Assembly (NCBI RefSeq): GCF_022581195.2
Contig: NC_061452.1
Coordinates: forward strand, 4,347,501-4,411,500
DNA: 64,000 nucleotides
Direction of reading: 5' to 3'
Origin: Helicoverpa zea
Taxonomy: Eukaryota; Arthropoda; Insecta; Lepidoptera; Noctuidae
The position numbers and the translations under genes were made by a program. This document shows positions 25,301-37,502 of this stretch, in pieces; position 1 is the first letter of the stretch, and each line of letters opens with the position of its first letter. Under the pieces are notes generated by a model. It saw only the letters and a list, made by a program, of their open reading frames with translations. It had not been told where the DNA came from and made no database searches.

Positions 25301-28300
25301 GAACACGTTATTACCCTTTTTCCTTGTACCCGGAATGTAGATGCAGAGATTACAGAAAGGTTACACTATGTCACCTTGCAAGGGTTACACAGCGTGTCCG
25401 TGGGGCGCAATCAATTAGCGACCCGGGTATACCGAGCACTTCCGTTTCCGAGCGTTTAGGGACTTCCGGCGGGGGCGGGACACTGATCGCTCCCCATACA
25501 CCACAAAACGACCATAAACCATCAACCTTTCTAAAAAGAACCTTATGTACCTCCAATTAAGGTTCACTTTCCTTTGTACGTGGTGTTAAGGACATGTCCT
25601 GCTAGGTTCTCTGTACTAATCACTATTGTGTTTGACACGTCACCGCGGCAGTCGCAATAAATTGTAATTAATGGCGACGACGCTTATTAGTTTATAGACA
25701 GTTTAAAATTAAGTTACTATATGTAATTAAGGCTTGATTATTATTTTAACTGTCTATTTGAAAATGTGGATTGCTGCCCTTTTAAAGTAAGTGGCCATTT
25801 TTTAAATATTGTCTATGGCATTTGCAACCTTCTTCCGATAATATTGTCATTGAGCAGCACTTCATTAATTTACCTAACCGCACTTAGAGATATCATCAAA
25901 TGATTCGTTATCAGTAACCACTCACTATCGGATTGCTATCGGGAACTAATCAAAAGATATAAATAAAGCGACCCACTTGTGCCTTAGCGGTTATTAAATA
26001 GATCATTTTACATAATTATGCGATTGGTTTTCATGAAACCAATGTATTTAAGATAATAGAAGGTAAACTTCCAAAGCGAAGTGTAATAATTAAAGGTCTA
26101 AAAAACTCATATTAGGTATATTTATTTTGAGGTCTCTTTCAGTAGAATCTATTAAGCTTCAATCTTCGGTAGAATATGTAATAGCTTTTTCTCCATTTCC
26201 TGAATCAAAATACAAAATACGCAAGTCAAATCAGCGTACCTTGTTATGTTTATAAAATTTTAGATCATTTACATAGTATAAATGTTAATGCTGGCACACA
26301 TGTAAGTAAGCCTGACCCCCGCGAAGGCATTGTATCTCACACGACGCGATCTCACAATTTTTTGTCCGTTGACAACACGCTGACGAAAACGAAGTCGAGG
26401 CACAAAAAACGATCATGTGTACGTTTGTACCAACAAAAAATGCTCCTTTTACAAACAGCTGAGCGTTGATAAGCTTCGCTCGAAGTTACGGAGGTTAAAC
26501 AACCCTTAGGAAACCAACCCGTAGAGATAATGTGCTCTGAATCCTTTGTCTGTGCCTGTCTTTTTGAACGAGTTTTACATCCTTTTGCCACCACAACTGT
26601 CAGGCTGTTTAGTAAAATTTTACATCATAAAGACGCAAATTATCTTGAATAGCAACGGACCTTTCGGACCAAATAGTTTGGATACGAATCTTGTAACCGT
26701 TCCCAGACTTAACAGTTTTTAATGTTTAGAAAACAATTTCCTGTCATATTGTTCAATTTTAAATACGGATATTGCCCAATTGTTCACAGTAATAATAAGT
26801 GCGCCTAGTACACACATAGGTACATTTACAGTATGGACCTACCTATTATGTTTCTGTACCCAGCGTAAAATGACTTGTGAAACGAAATGTGTTGTGAATG
26901 TTGTGAGACTGTTTATATTAATACCCTTTGTGTGACTCTGATGCCAAAAAAGTACAACTTCCATGAACATCGTTTATGATCTCATATTCAGTGAATGTAA
27001 AATTAAAATTCGAAAGCGACAGGTTAACAATACCAGTTACCTGCTACGTATTGACCTATTTCCCGCAGCCGGCAGTCACTTATCTTGGTATCGATAAGGC
27101 AAGCGTGTCACTAACCTGGCGCCAGGTTCCCTCTGGGCTTGGCTCCGAGGATGGCGAGATTAACGTTTGCTTTCCTCCCGTCTATGATGGGATTCGGGTC
27201 CTTGCACGCTCTCTCCGCCGCCGCTCGGTCACCCATTATTACCTGAAAACAAACGCTTGGCTTAGAACTATTTTTAACGTAATTTTATGCCGAATCCATA
27301 TAACTAACAAACACGTTGAAGGATGACGTCGAGCCGGCATTACCAATTGTAATGCATGCGCGGGTCGTCACCTCATCGCTTCTACTATTCAATCGACCAT
27401 TTTGAATTGACCTTCTTCGTCCCCCGCTAGGGTCTGAGCTTTGAATAGACGGAAACACACAATATAACAACGGGGGTTCATTTTAAAATGGAACACTGCT
27501 TTAAGGCAAATGTCTGATGACCTCCAGATATCGAAAGTCTGGAATTGTAAATTAAAATATATTTAGATTTACTTTTTTTGGATTTGTGACCGTTTCCTGA
27601 TCAACATAGCCCACTGTTCATTTGGATTCATGTATTTTGCCTTTGATCGTAAAAAATATGTGTTCCCATGACACCGAAAATGTTTTTTGTGTGTTGAATT
27701 CTTACGCATTGATTTCCGTAGTGTGTTGTTTTGCAATAATCACAGATTAAACAATGATGCCCATGATTTTGAAATTTAATACTTATTGTATGTTAATTTC
27801 TAGTGTTATAAAGGAGCAATGTATAAATTAAATATATGGTTCGGTAAGTTGCACACTTCGTAACGTAAACCGTACAAATCGTAGTTAGGCGCGGTGTGCG
27901 ATAAGGAATACTATCAACGCGCGGCTAACTGCCTGTTAGTTGATTGGCTGTAAGTTTGATTGTTCTGCCGAACTGATCTTTAAGTAACGGCTAAGCAACA
28001 GTTGGCATTGCTTATAGTTTGATCATTCCATCTACCTACCTCCATTAATATTTAATCAGAACACACACAACACAAACTACCGCCAAAACAATTTGTTCAC
28101 ATATGTGGGAGGGATAAATTGCAAACCTTGTGACGGTTTCCAAACCTACTTTCCTGAAACAACCTGATGAAATGCAATAACTCTACACTTGCTTTAAAAA
28201 AATGCAATGTCATCAAAATATTCCTAAAAGATTATTTTTTTTATGTAACAGCTTACTTAAGATAACTTTCGAAGAATTCAATGGATAAAGATAAAGTTTA

Positions 28301-31300
28301 GTAATGAACGAGTATATAATCATCATCAGTAAAATGCTATATTTTTTGCACGACGACAGCGTAAAACATTGCTCAAATGTAGGTAAGAAAAAGGTGTTCC
28401 TCATACATATAGGTATGTACATATAACTTATCCAATACTCGTTCAACGGTTCAACTTATCAATTGTAGGTATATGCATAATTGAACGTCGTGCATTTTAC
28501 TTGAAACATGACGAGAATGCAGAACGCATTTTAATTTTCCTTTTCCTACGTTGTGAAGCCGTTTACGGCCATTTCCGATATTCTTTGATTTGCTAACGAG
28601 AGATAGAATTTTGACAATAAATATGGTCTTGGTACCTATATGGTTCATGGTCTTTGCTGTTATTATTTTTTTTAATTTATAGATGGACTAGTTATTTCTG
28701 TTATCTACGAGACTACGAGTACATTAGTAGAATTGTGAATATAAAGATGATTAATGGAAATGAATGATCTTTAGAACCAAACAAATATATAAAACTAGAC
28801 TATATGATACATATAGTTTAGTTATTGTGTTCAGAAGATGTTATCTTGTATGAAACCAATACAAAGGTATCTATGTAAGTAGTGAATTATAGTTATCGAT
28901 CAGCGATTCTGCTAGTCTGCGGGCACTTCAACCTTCGACGACACACGTTTATGTAACATTTACCTATATAACAACTCAGTTCTAGCGGATTCATTCGTAC
29001 CCTAGATACCTATCGTTTCTCTGATACCAAAATATTCGTGATTCCACAAAATGTAATTTAGTAACGGTTTCTTCTTCTTAAGAAGTGCCCTGCAAGTTTT
29101 AAAATCACTTAACAAGCCTAGTATCAGAGTTTTTCCACTTCACAGCCTTTAATGTGAAATCATAACAGCGACCACTGCTGAGTGGCATTCAGAGATGTAG
29201 GCTTTACATGACGCCTTAGGTACAGATTTCAACTGCTAACTTGCAACGGTAAAAAGTTTTCTTAAAAGGTACAACTATTCGCTGCATGGTGACATATTCC
29301 CTCAGTTGCGGAAATATAAATAAATAACACACTCCATTGTCTAGATAAAGACAGTCATTATTTTATATAATATTCTTTGCACAACTTTAAATTCTCGCAT
29401 CCATCGAAGCAAAATATTTGTATGTATGACCTTCATAATCAGAATGAAGAAGCATTATACATATTTTATTTTATTCGAAAAACAAAATGTCTTATAAAAC
29501 AAAAAAAAACAGACGAAGTCATAGACAAAACAGAAAAAGGAGTTAGTAAGCATTTTTGACAGTGTAGCCAACTTAAAGGTCTACGACGTAGCCCGTAGCC
29601 AGAGAAGGCGTGTCCATAATCCGCCCATATCACCGCACTTCATACAATCTTTAATAAAGTTAACTAGAAAACAATTATTATGTCATGGCGTTTTTAATAT
29701 TTTATAACTTAATAAGTGTAATAGGTGTGTTAATTCATATAATAATGTCGTTGGAACATCTTTGGCAGTAGTTACGGGTAGTCAGCCAGTAAGTCTGACA
29801 AGCAATCTTACAGCTTGGCAAAAAAGAGTGTGGAATAAATGAGGTCAGCACTATCGCACCTGTGGCAACCCGGAATACTACGACTCACAGATTTTGATAT
29901 TTGTTATTTTTGGAGATATTCAATCCTAAGTAGGCGATGTCAATGGGACACTTCAATGTCCAGTATTAACGATGTTAACAATTTTTATTTGATTTTGATT
30001 TTTAGTTCTAACTGTCACCGCGTGTGACTCTTTTTTGCCAAGCTGTACCTAGGGGTATTGGATTGCCCGGGTAATTGGGTTGAGGAGGTCAGATAGGCAG
30101 TCGCTCCTTGTTAAACACTGGTACCTACCGGTTAGACTAGAAGCCGACCCCGTCATCGTTGGTAAAAGGTTAAGCAGATATTGATGATAACTTAATAAGT
30201 GTCTAAGATTTCAATATATTCTGAACAAATAAGTATAAAGTCATTCCACGTAATGCATTTTTTACGAGTAACATTGAAGGAAGCCGTCATGTTATCGGAA
30301 GTAGTTATTTAATTAAATTGACCATTACATAAGTGTGTAGCTGACCACTTAGGCTTGAGTGTAATAAAGTAATCGTCGAAATATAATTTAAAGGAAATAA
30401 TCATAACGGGCCAAATAACATTTATTGTAACCTTTTCAGTTTTTGAACCAGTCGTAGTGACTAACATGTACATCATTTTAAACTAAGCATATAAATATAA
30501 CATTGACGCTGTATTGTTATTATTTTTTCTTTTATTATCTTTGTTCTTCTATCTTTATTTTCCGTTTATTGAATATTTATTTTTATTTATTTTTTATATC
30601 TTTGGTACTTATCACTTATATATAATGTATATTATGTATGTATACCCTAAACTGCTCGTTTTTTCATTGTGTTCTACGATGAGATATACTCCATCCAAAG
30701 GTTGTCTGGAAGAAATCGCTATTTAGCGATAAGACCGCCATTTGTACTGTACTTTGTGTGTTGTGATGTTCTGTGTTGTCAATTCCTTTTTTGGTGTACA
30801 ATAAAGAATAATCTAATCTAATCTAATTGACAGATTTTTATACATTTACTTTTTGAGAAACTTCTTAGTTTACTAGCTGTTCCCCGCGGTTCCACCCGCA
30901 TCCCGTATGAAATACTTTGCAACCGGAAAAAAGTAGCCATGTCCCCTGAAAGCGCAACAGACAGACAGAAAGCTAAAGTTTCTATCGCATTAATGAAACA
31001 AATTACTAATGATTGTTGATAAAATAAATAGATTTTGATTAAATAACTGCAATAGTTGCAAGTAGCAATTCCAATCAAAACTAAATGATTTTACCCTTGA
31101 ACTTAAGAATTAATCAATATTATGAACGCTAAATTTTATAATGAAGAACTTGTATTTTAGAGACCTCGTCCATGAAGAAAATAATCAAATTAAATTGAAA
31201 GGTTGGGCATGCATTTTAGCATGCAGAATTGATTTGTTATTTTGTTTTTTCTTTATAGCCACGTTACTTTTGCAGCAACGCAATGCATGCGGTGTTTTAG

Positions 31301-34300
31301 TTTTTTTTTATTTTGCTACATAATTATATTGCACTTTTAAACAACCTACCGACATCTAAACGCGGTGTCACCCGATTCTCAGGGGGTCTACTCGTATCCC
31401 CGCGTAAAAAGTAGTTTACATTTCTCCGTCTCCAGAGTGCCGCCTATCTCTGTACCAAATATCATATCCATCGATTTAACTATTTAAAGAACGCGTAACC
31501 CACAGAGTTATTATTGAGTTACTTTTGAGTTTATAGTATTAGTACGGATTCCATGATCTCAAAAATATTATACTACCTACGTTGATCAATAGAAGTATAT
31601 CGTTTGATCTGATAAAAAAACTGTAAACTAAGTAGTTAATAGACAGCAAATCTATCGAATATTAAAAAATGACAGCGACTCAGGAAATATGGTTCAAAGA
31701 AGATTTCAGATTCGTCAATCAAAATGTTTACTATTTCTTTCATGAATCTGAAAAAATTATAGTTTGCTGAACGTTCCCGCTTTTCAGTCAAAAAAGTCAA
31801 AAGTAAAAAAAAAGGCCTTGAATTAATTTAATTCGTTAAAAACAATGTGGCCTGGATTGCTGTTCAGTAGTTCTTCAAATAAAACTAGAATAGAATTTCA
31901 GTTTTCAGTAAAATTAAAAAGAGGTTGAAAGATATTACCTCTTGTCAAGTCATAACTTGTAATCTTTGATTCAAATTAGAACTTAAATAAAACATGCAAG
32001 AGTTTATTTTGGCTAATTATACAAGTTTTGCAGCAGTCATGAATAAAGTTACACTTAGTTAACGTAAAGATGGGGGCTTGAAATAAATACGATCATTCTT
32101 TTGAAAATGAAATTATCAATGGTCTTGCTACCCAGCCGAACAAATTCTAACTCCCATTATTTGACATGAAAACTGCGAATTCACAACGATAACTTATTAT
32201 AGGTGAAATATTTTATGTTAGAAAAACCGAATTTCATTACAAGATTTGTTTGCCGATTAAGCGATAAAGATTGCAAAGTTAGACACAATCACGTCATTAA
32301 ATATTGTTATCCATATCTTCATGAAGATACTGATTATTTCCAAGGAATACGATTTGGGAAATTAGATTGAAATTATGTTTATTAAATATGTATGCAGATC
32401 TTTCTTTACTGATAGTGTTTTTACGTAACTGAAGAGGGTGTAAGACGTGAATGAAGCAAAGGATTGTATTACGAACTTCTTATAAATGATCCTACTTTTA
32501 GGAAGAGGTTAGATCTCTCAAAGGCCCAGATTTTGCATATACTCATGAGAAAAAAATTGTTTCCAAGTTTGTATCACATAAATTCATAGTAAGTCACACC
32601 GAAAACTTTTTGTCATACCACAATAATAATGTAAGTAAAGTTTTTTGTTATCAAATTAGTGTCATAATGATATTTACAATTTTTTCCGTGTTCGTAGATT
32701 TTTTATACTTTTCTCAGTATATGGTGTTCCTCGTTGTTCAAACTACTCAGTGCTCAGCGTGCTATCAGATGACGTTCTTTTGTTTTCCATGAGTACTTTA
32801 GCACGTCCCGACTGGATCCCGCGTCGGTCGCTTCGACCCAATGGCTATGTGGAGCAAAGGGACTTGCACCAGCTAGCTAGATGTTGAGCATTTGTAGTGT
32901 TAACTCTTGATGTTGTTATGTAATACGTAAGTATGTATATGTTAATTAAATATTTATTAAAAGGAGGTTCAATTGATATCCTGACTTTACAAAAGACTGG
33001 TGACACTTTTAAAATATTAATTACAATCATTAGAATGGAATACCTAGTTTACAAATCTTTTTATATCAGTAACTGCAACTTCTAGGCTTTCTTAAAACCA
33101 ATTTGCATAAAAAGCCATCACATAAAAATTTAATTACCCCCTAAAGATCTCATCCGTAACCAATCTTTGATTGTTTCCTCATACAAATAATGCATTAACA
33201 TCAATTATGTTTCAAAACACAAATCATTTTGTCGACCCAAAGTTATTAGACTATATCCATAAACTTTATGGATAGCTTTCGTAAATGAAATTTTAGTTTA
33301 CAACACATTGAAAAGTGTTACGAACGATGAATTGCGATTATTACAGCTATTTGGATGTCACAGCGAGGGTGCTACGCGCACTGTTCCCTCAGGGTCCAAC
33401 CACCCCTAGCACGAATTGAAAATGGGGTTGTGATTCATTTCCCACGAGCCCCACGCTGCACCAAACAAAAAGCCTCTAACTTTATTACATTCAACTAGCT
33501 GCATTGAAAAAAACGTCATTTGATGCATCTGTTGTTTAGAAATAATACTATACTCGTAACAGCTTAGGTATAACTTGGTAAGAAATCATGAAACTACACT
33601 GCGCGCCAAATTCATTATTCACACAAACATTCGTCAAGGAGTATCGATGCATATTAAAAAGTGTTAGTATTGTAAAATATTCCTGATTCACGTGTCCCTG
33701 ACATGTTACATTTGGCAATGTAAATGTTTTCCCAATACGACAGCGCGCTGTCCTGAAATGAAAAGCGTCGGCAATGATGATGCACTTCAGAGTATTGCGC
33801 ATCGTGCCCTCTATTTTCAGTAAGTACCTAGCTTGTTTGACATTTATACCTGCGTGAAACAACTTCCGTGTTTGATGTAATTTCGCGATATACGGTATGT
33901 GTACATGTACGTACTGAGCTGCCGGTGGGTTAGGTATAATGTAGGTAGCAATGAGGTGCGATAACGCGCTAACTGTGCGATACGGTCGCTGTTTCAGAGC
34001 CAACACGAGTCGACTGCGCACGAGCATTTAAAGTTTACGTGTCAATTCAATGCTTTCGTTTCAGGAAAATGTCTAAGTTACAAGTCAATTTCAGGTTATG
34101 GTGAAATAGTCAAGAGTAGTCCATAAACATGTGATCAAAATACTTACAAAGCCATATCCTCTGCTTTTGCTGGTCTGTCTGTCTGTAATGACGACTGCTT
34201 CCTCGATATCACCGTAGACTGCAAAGTGTTCCCTGAGGCTCTTGTCCGTGGTGTGGTACGGGAGTCCTCCGACGAACAGCTTCGTCCAGGTGGTATCCTT

Positions 34301-34369
34301 CTGGCCCGGCAGCGCGCCTAGTGCCAGCAGCCCCTCGGGCTCGGCCGGCAGAGCGCCCGCCATCAACAT
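13390..34369 (-). CDS. Rbm24: RNA-binding protein, RBM24/RBM38 (SUP-12) homologue
   Basis: A single-RRM protein; vertebrate RBM24/38 and worm SUP-12 control muscle splicing and mRNA stability. Coding exons: 34369-34148, 27242-27116, 16823-16751, 13944-13709 and 13526-13390. These total 795 nt (264 residues), with consistent phases and GT/AG ends. The RRM spans about residues 27-105: KLFVGGLPYHTTDKSLREHF (RNP2), EEAVVITDRQTSKSRGYGFV (RNP1, split by intron 1 between F and V), then ACKDPNPIIDGRKANVNLAI and LGAKPRGN. The rest is Ala/Gly/Gln/Tyr rich, with alanine runs and YMYSTPQYMNA, ending in a Pro-rich stretch and QLQEARMQ. The first ATG gives MLMAGALP; an in-frame TAG lies upstream of the preceding GTG codons. 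Introns are about 6.9, 10.3, 2.8 and 0.2 kb. Confidence 0.93.
14048..14087. repeat. Perfect 14-bp hairpin in RBM24-like intron 3
   Basis: TGTCACCTCACGAG (14048-14061) and its exact complement (14074-14087) enclose a 12-nt loop. In transcript order the hairpin lies about 105 nt before the 3' splice site of exon 4. It could affect splicing, or it could be a transposon scar. Confidence 0.7.
15690..16240. promoter_or_regulatory. GC/CpG-rich island inside RBM24-like intron 3
   Basis: Three blocks (about 15715-15860, 15985-16045 and 16180-16235) are strongly GC and CpG rich in an AT-rich intron. They contain runs such as 'gcgcgggcccggcagcggcc' and 'gccgccggcgccgcccat'. A plus-strand donor-like site CTCA|GTAAGTG occurs near 15861. 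Overlapping open frames are low-complexity products of base composition. A promoter, alternative first exon or unannotated noncoding RNA is possible; none is proven. Confidence 0.35.
16824..27115 (-). other. RBM24-like intron 2 (about 10.3 kb)
   Basis: It runs from donor GTTAGT to acceptor TTTCAG. I saw mostly unique, AT-rich sequence with few recognisable transposons (one fragment near 24745). Small GC-rich patches occur near 17140-17300, 19250-19430, 21090-21300, 23400-23560 and 25330-25500. The patch near 19363 includes TTTATAAATAACCG, a TATA-like site. The longest open frames (for example 24242-24661) lack family features. Confidence 0.6.
24745..24980 (+). repeat. Degenerate 'ataaagaggaaa ... 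ccgcggg' interspersed repeat
   Basis: It begins 'ctatactaatctaggtatac' with 'ataataaagaggaata' and ends near 'gtgaaaccgcgggcc'. It is the same family as 41138-41337 and 44185-44415, but older and more diverged. Confidence 0.5.
29744..30182 (+). mobile_element. SINE copy (5' truncated) split by a TA-type MITE
   Basis: The pieces 29744-29808 and 30048-30182 match the middle and 3' part of the SINE at 41363-41749 ('gttacgggtagtcag', 'ggttgaggaggtcagatagg', 'agccgacccc'). The pol III head is absent. The MITE at 29811-30045 interrupts it. Left and right limits are approximate. Confidence 0.7.
29811..30045. mobile_element. TA-flanked MITE, copy 1
   Basis: The inverted ends are CAGCTTGGCAAAAAAGAGT and its complement, flanked by TA (29809-29810, 30046-30047), as for Tc1/mariner-type MITEs. 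Length is 235 bp with no coding region. Its sister at 55383-55989 carries a further insertion that this copy lacks, so this copy shows the empty site. Confidence 0.8.
30630..30830 (+). mobile_element. LINE 3' tail with (TAATC)n end
   Basis: It contains 'ggttgtctggaagaaatcgc', 'tatttagcgataagaccgcc' and 'ttggtgtacaataaagaat', then short tandem 'aatctaatctaat' units. This is the 3' untranslated end of a common lepidopteran non-LTR retrotransposon. No reverse-transcriptase frame is attached, so it is 5' truncated. Confidence 0.6.
30870..31010 (-). repeat. Degenerate 'ccgcggtttcacccgc' repeat remnant
   Basis: It contains 'tactagctgttccccgcggt' and 'tccacccgcatcccgtatga', the reverse-orientation end of the family also seen at 43970 and 58449. 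Only the GC-rich end is preserved. Confidence 0.5.
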
Positions 34370-34660
34370 GCCTTGCACAGCCTCCGTCGCGCCGGCCACC
34401 GTTGCACTCTGCTAACACTGTCACTGCCGCTGTCGCGGTCTACCAGGCTACGGGTCGCACGAGTGTGTAGGTTAAGTTACAGTAGTAAACACCGGCGTGT
34501 GTGCGGGAGCGACCGTTCGACGTGGTGGTTGAGCGCGGACTGATGCTCGTTCGAAGCGCACGTGGCGCTCCGGTACTAATTTTAGCCCCCGCCGCGCCCC
34601 CCTCGTCACCAGATGCGTCGGCACCGTCCCGGCCACATGCGTTGCGTGCCCTACCATGCC
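34370..34660 (-). promoter_or_regulatory. 5' UTR and GC-rich upstream region of the RBM24-like gene
   Basis: It directly precedes the MLMAGALP start. An in-frame TAG followed by two GTG codons lies before the first ATG. The sequence is GC and CpG rich (through about 34650), unlike the AT-rich flanks. No TATA box stands out. Promoter function is inferred from position and composition. Confidence 0.4.
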
Positions 34661-36106
34661 CTACTGCCTGCTACCCTCCACTCATGCTTAATGATATGCC
34701 TCGTTATCAAACTTGTGTTGGTCTTCGATTAACTAACTTGGACTCACCTACTGCCCGAACTTTCAACAGTTCATGACAGTTCTTTTGGCAAACATATGCG
34801 CAACTACGTAGGTATCGGAAGAAATTTGTTACCAATGAATGCGCAGAATTAATAACACAATCATCCACTTCAACTTTTGCTTGGAAATACTTGAAAATTG
34901 GCAGATCTAAGTTACTTTTCCTGAAACCAAAACACAGACTCGACGTAAAAGCTAAGACCGCATCTATTCAAAAAAAAGTGGGACAAAGGCAAACAATACG
35001 GAGACGCGCGTAAATAATTAGGAATGGTAATAAATTGGTCAAAACGTCTGAAGAATGACCTCACAAAATATAAAGATCTTTTGACCTTGCGTTGCAGAGG
35101 TAGCTGTAATAGCCAAGTTAGTAAACATTACATCGTTATGTAGGTACGTGAAGTTTTTTGTACTTCTGAAGACGTTGTTAGGTGCCTGATAAGTTTTTAG
35201 GTCTGAATGCCTATGCTAACTAGCTTGATTGTAACGTACTTATCTCGTTTGGATTATGTTTTAAACTGTATCTAAGTAGAAGACGACTAACAAGAAACAA
35301 AAATATAAGCGCATTTCGGTTGTTTCGTATGTAAATGTGTCTATGCTAAAACGAAAGTAGGTACCTAATGGGTACACAAATAAAAGGTAGCATTCAAATG
35401 TTTTCTGTCTTGACTTGACCTAGCGAATGAAAACCTAATCTTTATGATAAATAAAAACTACAATATAGTATTGCAATTTGTTTCAACGTTTAAAAATAGC
35501 AGAAGGGAAAAGTAATTAATGAAAACATCAACGTAAGAAGTAGTAACAATTAGTCCGATTCCAATTTTTTACGACCCAAAAATACCAACCTACTACAGGA
35601 CAAATGTGCCAACTTTCAATTCGAAACCTTATGGCGTTCCCTAGAAATAGGGTCCTGACATAAAAACAGGCACAACAAAGTGATCCGATATGGATTCTGT
35701 TTTCATATTGCTTGGTAGCAAACTAATTAAGGAGTAGTCCCTAGCAATATAACTTAAAGGGTATTTTTATTGTTTGTTCAAAAAGTTGGTAACTTGAGGA
35801 CTGAAACTTGAAGTCTGTAAAGTATATCTTTGACGCATTTACTATATAGCCATATTGACCTTAAGATCTTCTTTTACCTTTAGATACTGTATAGAAACGC
35901 CACTTTGATTTTTATCCTGCGTTTGTAAATAAACCGAAGCATAAATAACTAAACCGCAAAATTACTAAGTTTCCCGGATACCAATTTTGCAACAATGCAA
36001 TATTCGTATATTGTGTATTTCTATATTTTCTACAAAATTGTATAGGTACAGACAAGTGTGGTTATTGAGCATATCCTCGTTCCATTTTGCGAAAAGCGAT
36101 GAGTGT
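34661..36106. other. Gene-free intergenic sequence
   Basis: AT-rich sequence without recognised exon, RNA gene or clear transposon. Open frames are short and compositional. Confidence 0.5.
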
Positions 36107-37494
36107 CAGCCCCGGATCTTCAATTTTTTTTATGCGGGGCAAAATTTGCAAAATGCCGCCCCGCCTACCTATTACCTATTTATGTTTATTTTCACCTTTA
36201 TCATCCATATAATTTTAGCTATTAATATGTAGGCAGGCAGGGCTGTCTCTAGCTCATGTAGCGCCTAGGTGCAATCATCACCCAAGCGCCTGGGTGCAAT
36301 CGTCACCCAAGCGCCACCTATGTATTGAAGTACTTAGAGTAGTCACAAGGAATATAAATAAGAACGTTCGAATGAAGTGCACTATTTGGTAGGTAAAGGA
36401 CTTAAAAAAATGTGTCCAATTCATTGTAGGCTCAAACTGTTGGCGGTTTAAGTTATAAAAGTTGAGACAGAACGATGCAATTGTAAAAAGTAGCGCGAGC
36501 GAAGCGGGCGCGCAATTTTTTTAATTTGGGACACAAAAGGTTAATTAGTTTTAAAAAGCGCTGTAACAAGCAGGCAGAAGCGCAAACTTTTTTGTTTTTG
36601 AGGACTCCATAAATATATTTTTTTACTACATTTGACTTATAAAAGTAAGGCAGCGTGGACTTGCTGCGGGTTGTTCGAAAGAGATACCGCGACCCGGGTA
36701 CATAAAAGGCCCACGACAGAACACGACGGTTTTTAGTCAGTAAGAGTCTGACACTCCCTCACCGCTGCTAACCCACAGCGGGAGGGGTGGGTCATTTGAT
36801 GATTTTTAACGTCACTAAAAAAAAAAGGCAGCGTGGACTTGACTTATGAAGTCATTAAGGCAATGCATGTGTAATATTGCGCGAGCGAAGCGAGCGCGAC
36901 ATTTTTTGAGTCTGCGACACAAAAATACCTGATCAAGGACATTGTAAAGCAATAAGAAGCCGCGAGCGTAGCGAGCGCGAGTTTTTTAAAATTATTTGTT
37001 TGAAGACTCACAAATTGAACTGAGAATTATGTACAAATAAAAAGAAAACGTGATTAGAGACCGAATCAATGACCGACGACCGAGTCAATAAAAATAATAA
37101 ACAATCAGAAAAACAGCCGCGTTGTCATTTAGCTGCGAGCGTAGCGAGCAAGAATTTTTTCACTTACTTAGTTGGAGGATGTTAAAAGTAAAAAATAATC
37201 AAAATGATCAATCAAACAGAGCGAAGGCGACTTTTTTAGGAACTTTGCTCGTCAGTATCGTGATACAATGTGGAACTTCCTTATCAAACGGGTGTAATTT
37301 CATCGAAATTTCCTGGTGGTGGGGCGTCCCGCGGCGCCCCTGAGACCGAGAAAGGCGCCCGGGTCATCAAGTTAAATAAATGATTATCCATTGGTCTGTG
37401 AACTGTGAATTTGGTAGCCGCCTGATTTTGCCGCCCCCTGAATTTGCCGCCCGGGGCACAGGCCCCGGCTTGCCCCCCCCTAGATCCGGGGCTG
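36107..37494. mobile_element. Non-autonomous hAT-type element with nested SINE
   Basis: The terminal inverted repeats are CAGCCCCGGATCT and its complement. A perfect 8-bp target duplication ATGAGTGT flanks it (36099-36106, 37495-37502), as expected for hAT. Just inside both ends are GC-rich 'gccgccc' and 'gcggggca' segments. The motif GCGAGCGNAGCGAGCG recurs at about 36494, 36879, 36962 and 37135. There is no transposase. A SINE inserted at 36664. Confidence 0.8.
36664..36824 (+). mobile_element. Short SINE nested in the hAT-type element
   Basis: The roughly 161-bp insert ends in a poly(A) run and is flanked by a 17-bp duplication AAGGCAGCGTGGACTTG (36647-36663, 36825-36841). The body contains 'gtcagtaagagtctgacact' and 'ccctcaccgctgc', typical of a lepidopteran SINE family different from the 394-bp one. 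Confidence 0.85.
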
Positions 37495-37502
37495 ATGAGT
37501 GT

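Larger units (their letters stand above)
27243..34147 (-). other. RBM24-like intron 1 (about 6.9 kb)
   Basis: The donor is GTAAGT after GGC TTT and the acceptor is TTTTCAG. It splits the RRM inside RNP1. The intron contains a SINE interrupted by a MITE (29744-30182), a LINE tail (about 30630-30830) and a repeat remnant (30870-31010). A 159-codon open frame at 33548-34027 shows no recognisable domain. Confidence 0.65.

Noticed and set aside
26976..27326. A 116-codon plus-strand open frame
   Set aside because: It is the antisense shadow of the conserved RRM exon at 27116-27242.
33548..34027. A 159-codon minus-strand open frame inside RBM24-like intron 1
   Set aside because: It has no recognisable domain, its composition looks like translated noncoding DNA, and no splice context supports it. 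Kept out as chance.
34370..34399. Upstream GTG starts of the RBM24-like frame
   Set aside because: Non-AUG initiation is not needed. The first ATG at 34369 gives a family-like N terminus, and a TAG lies just upstream.
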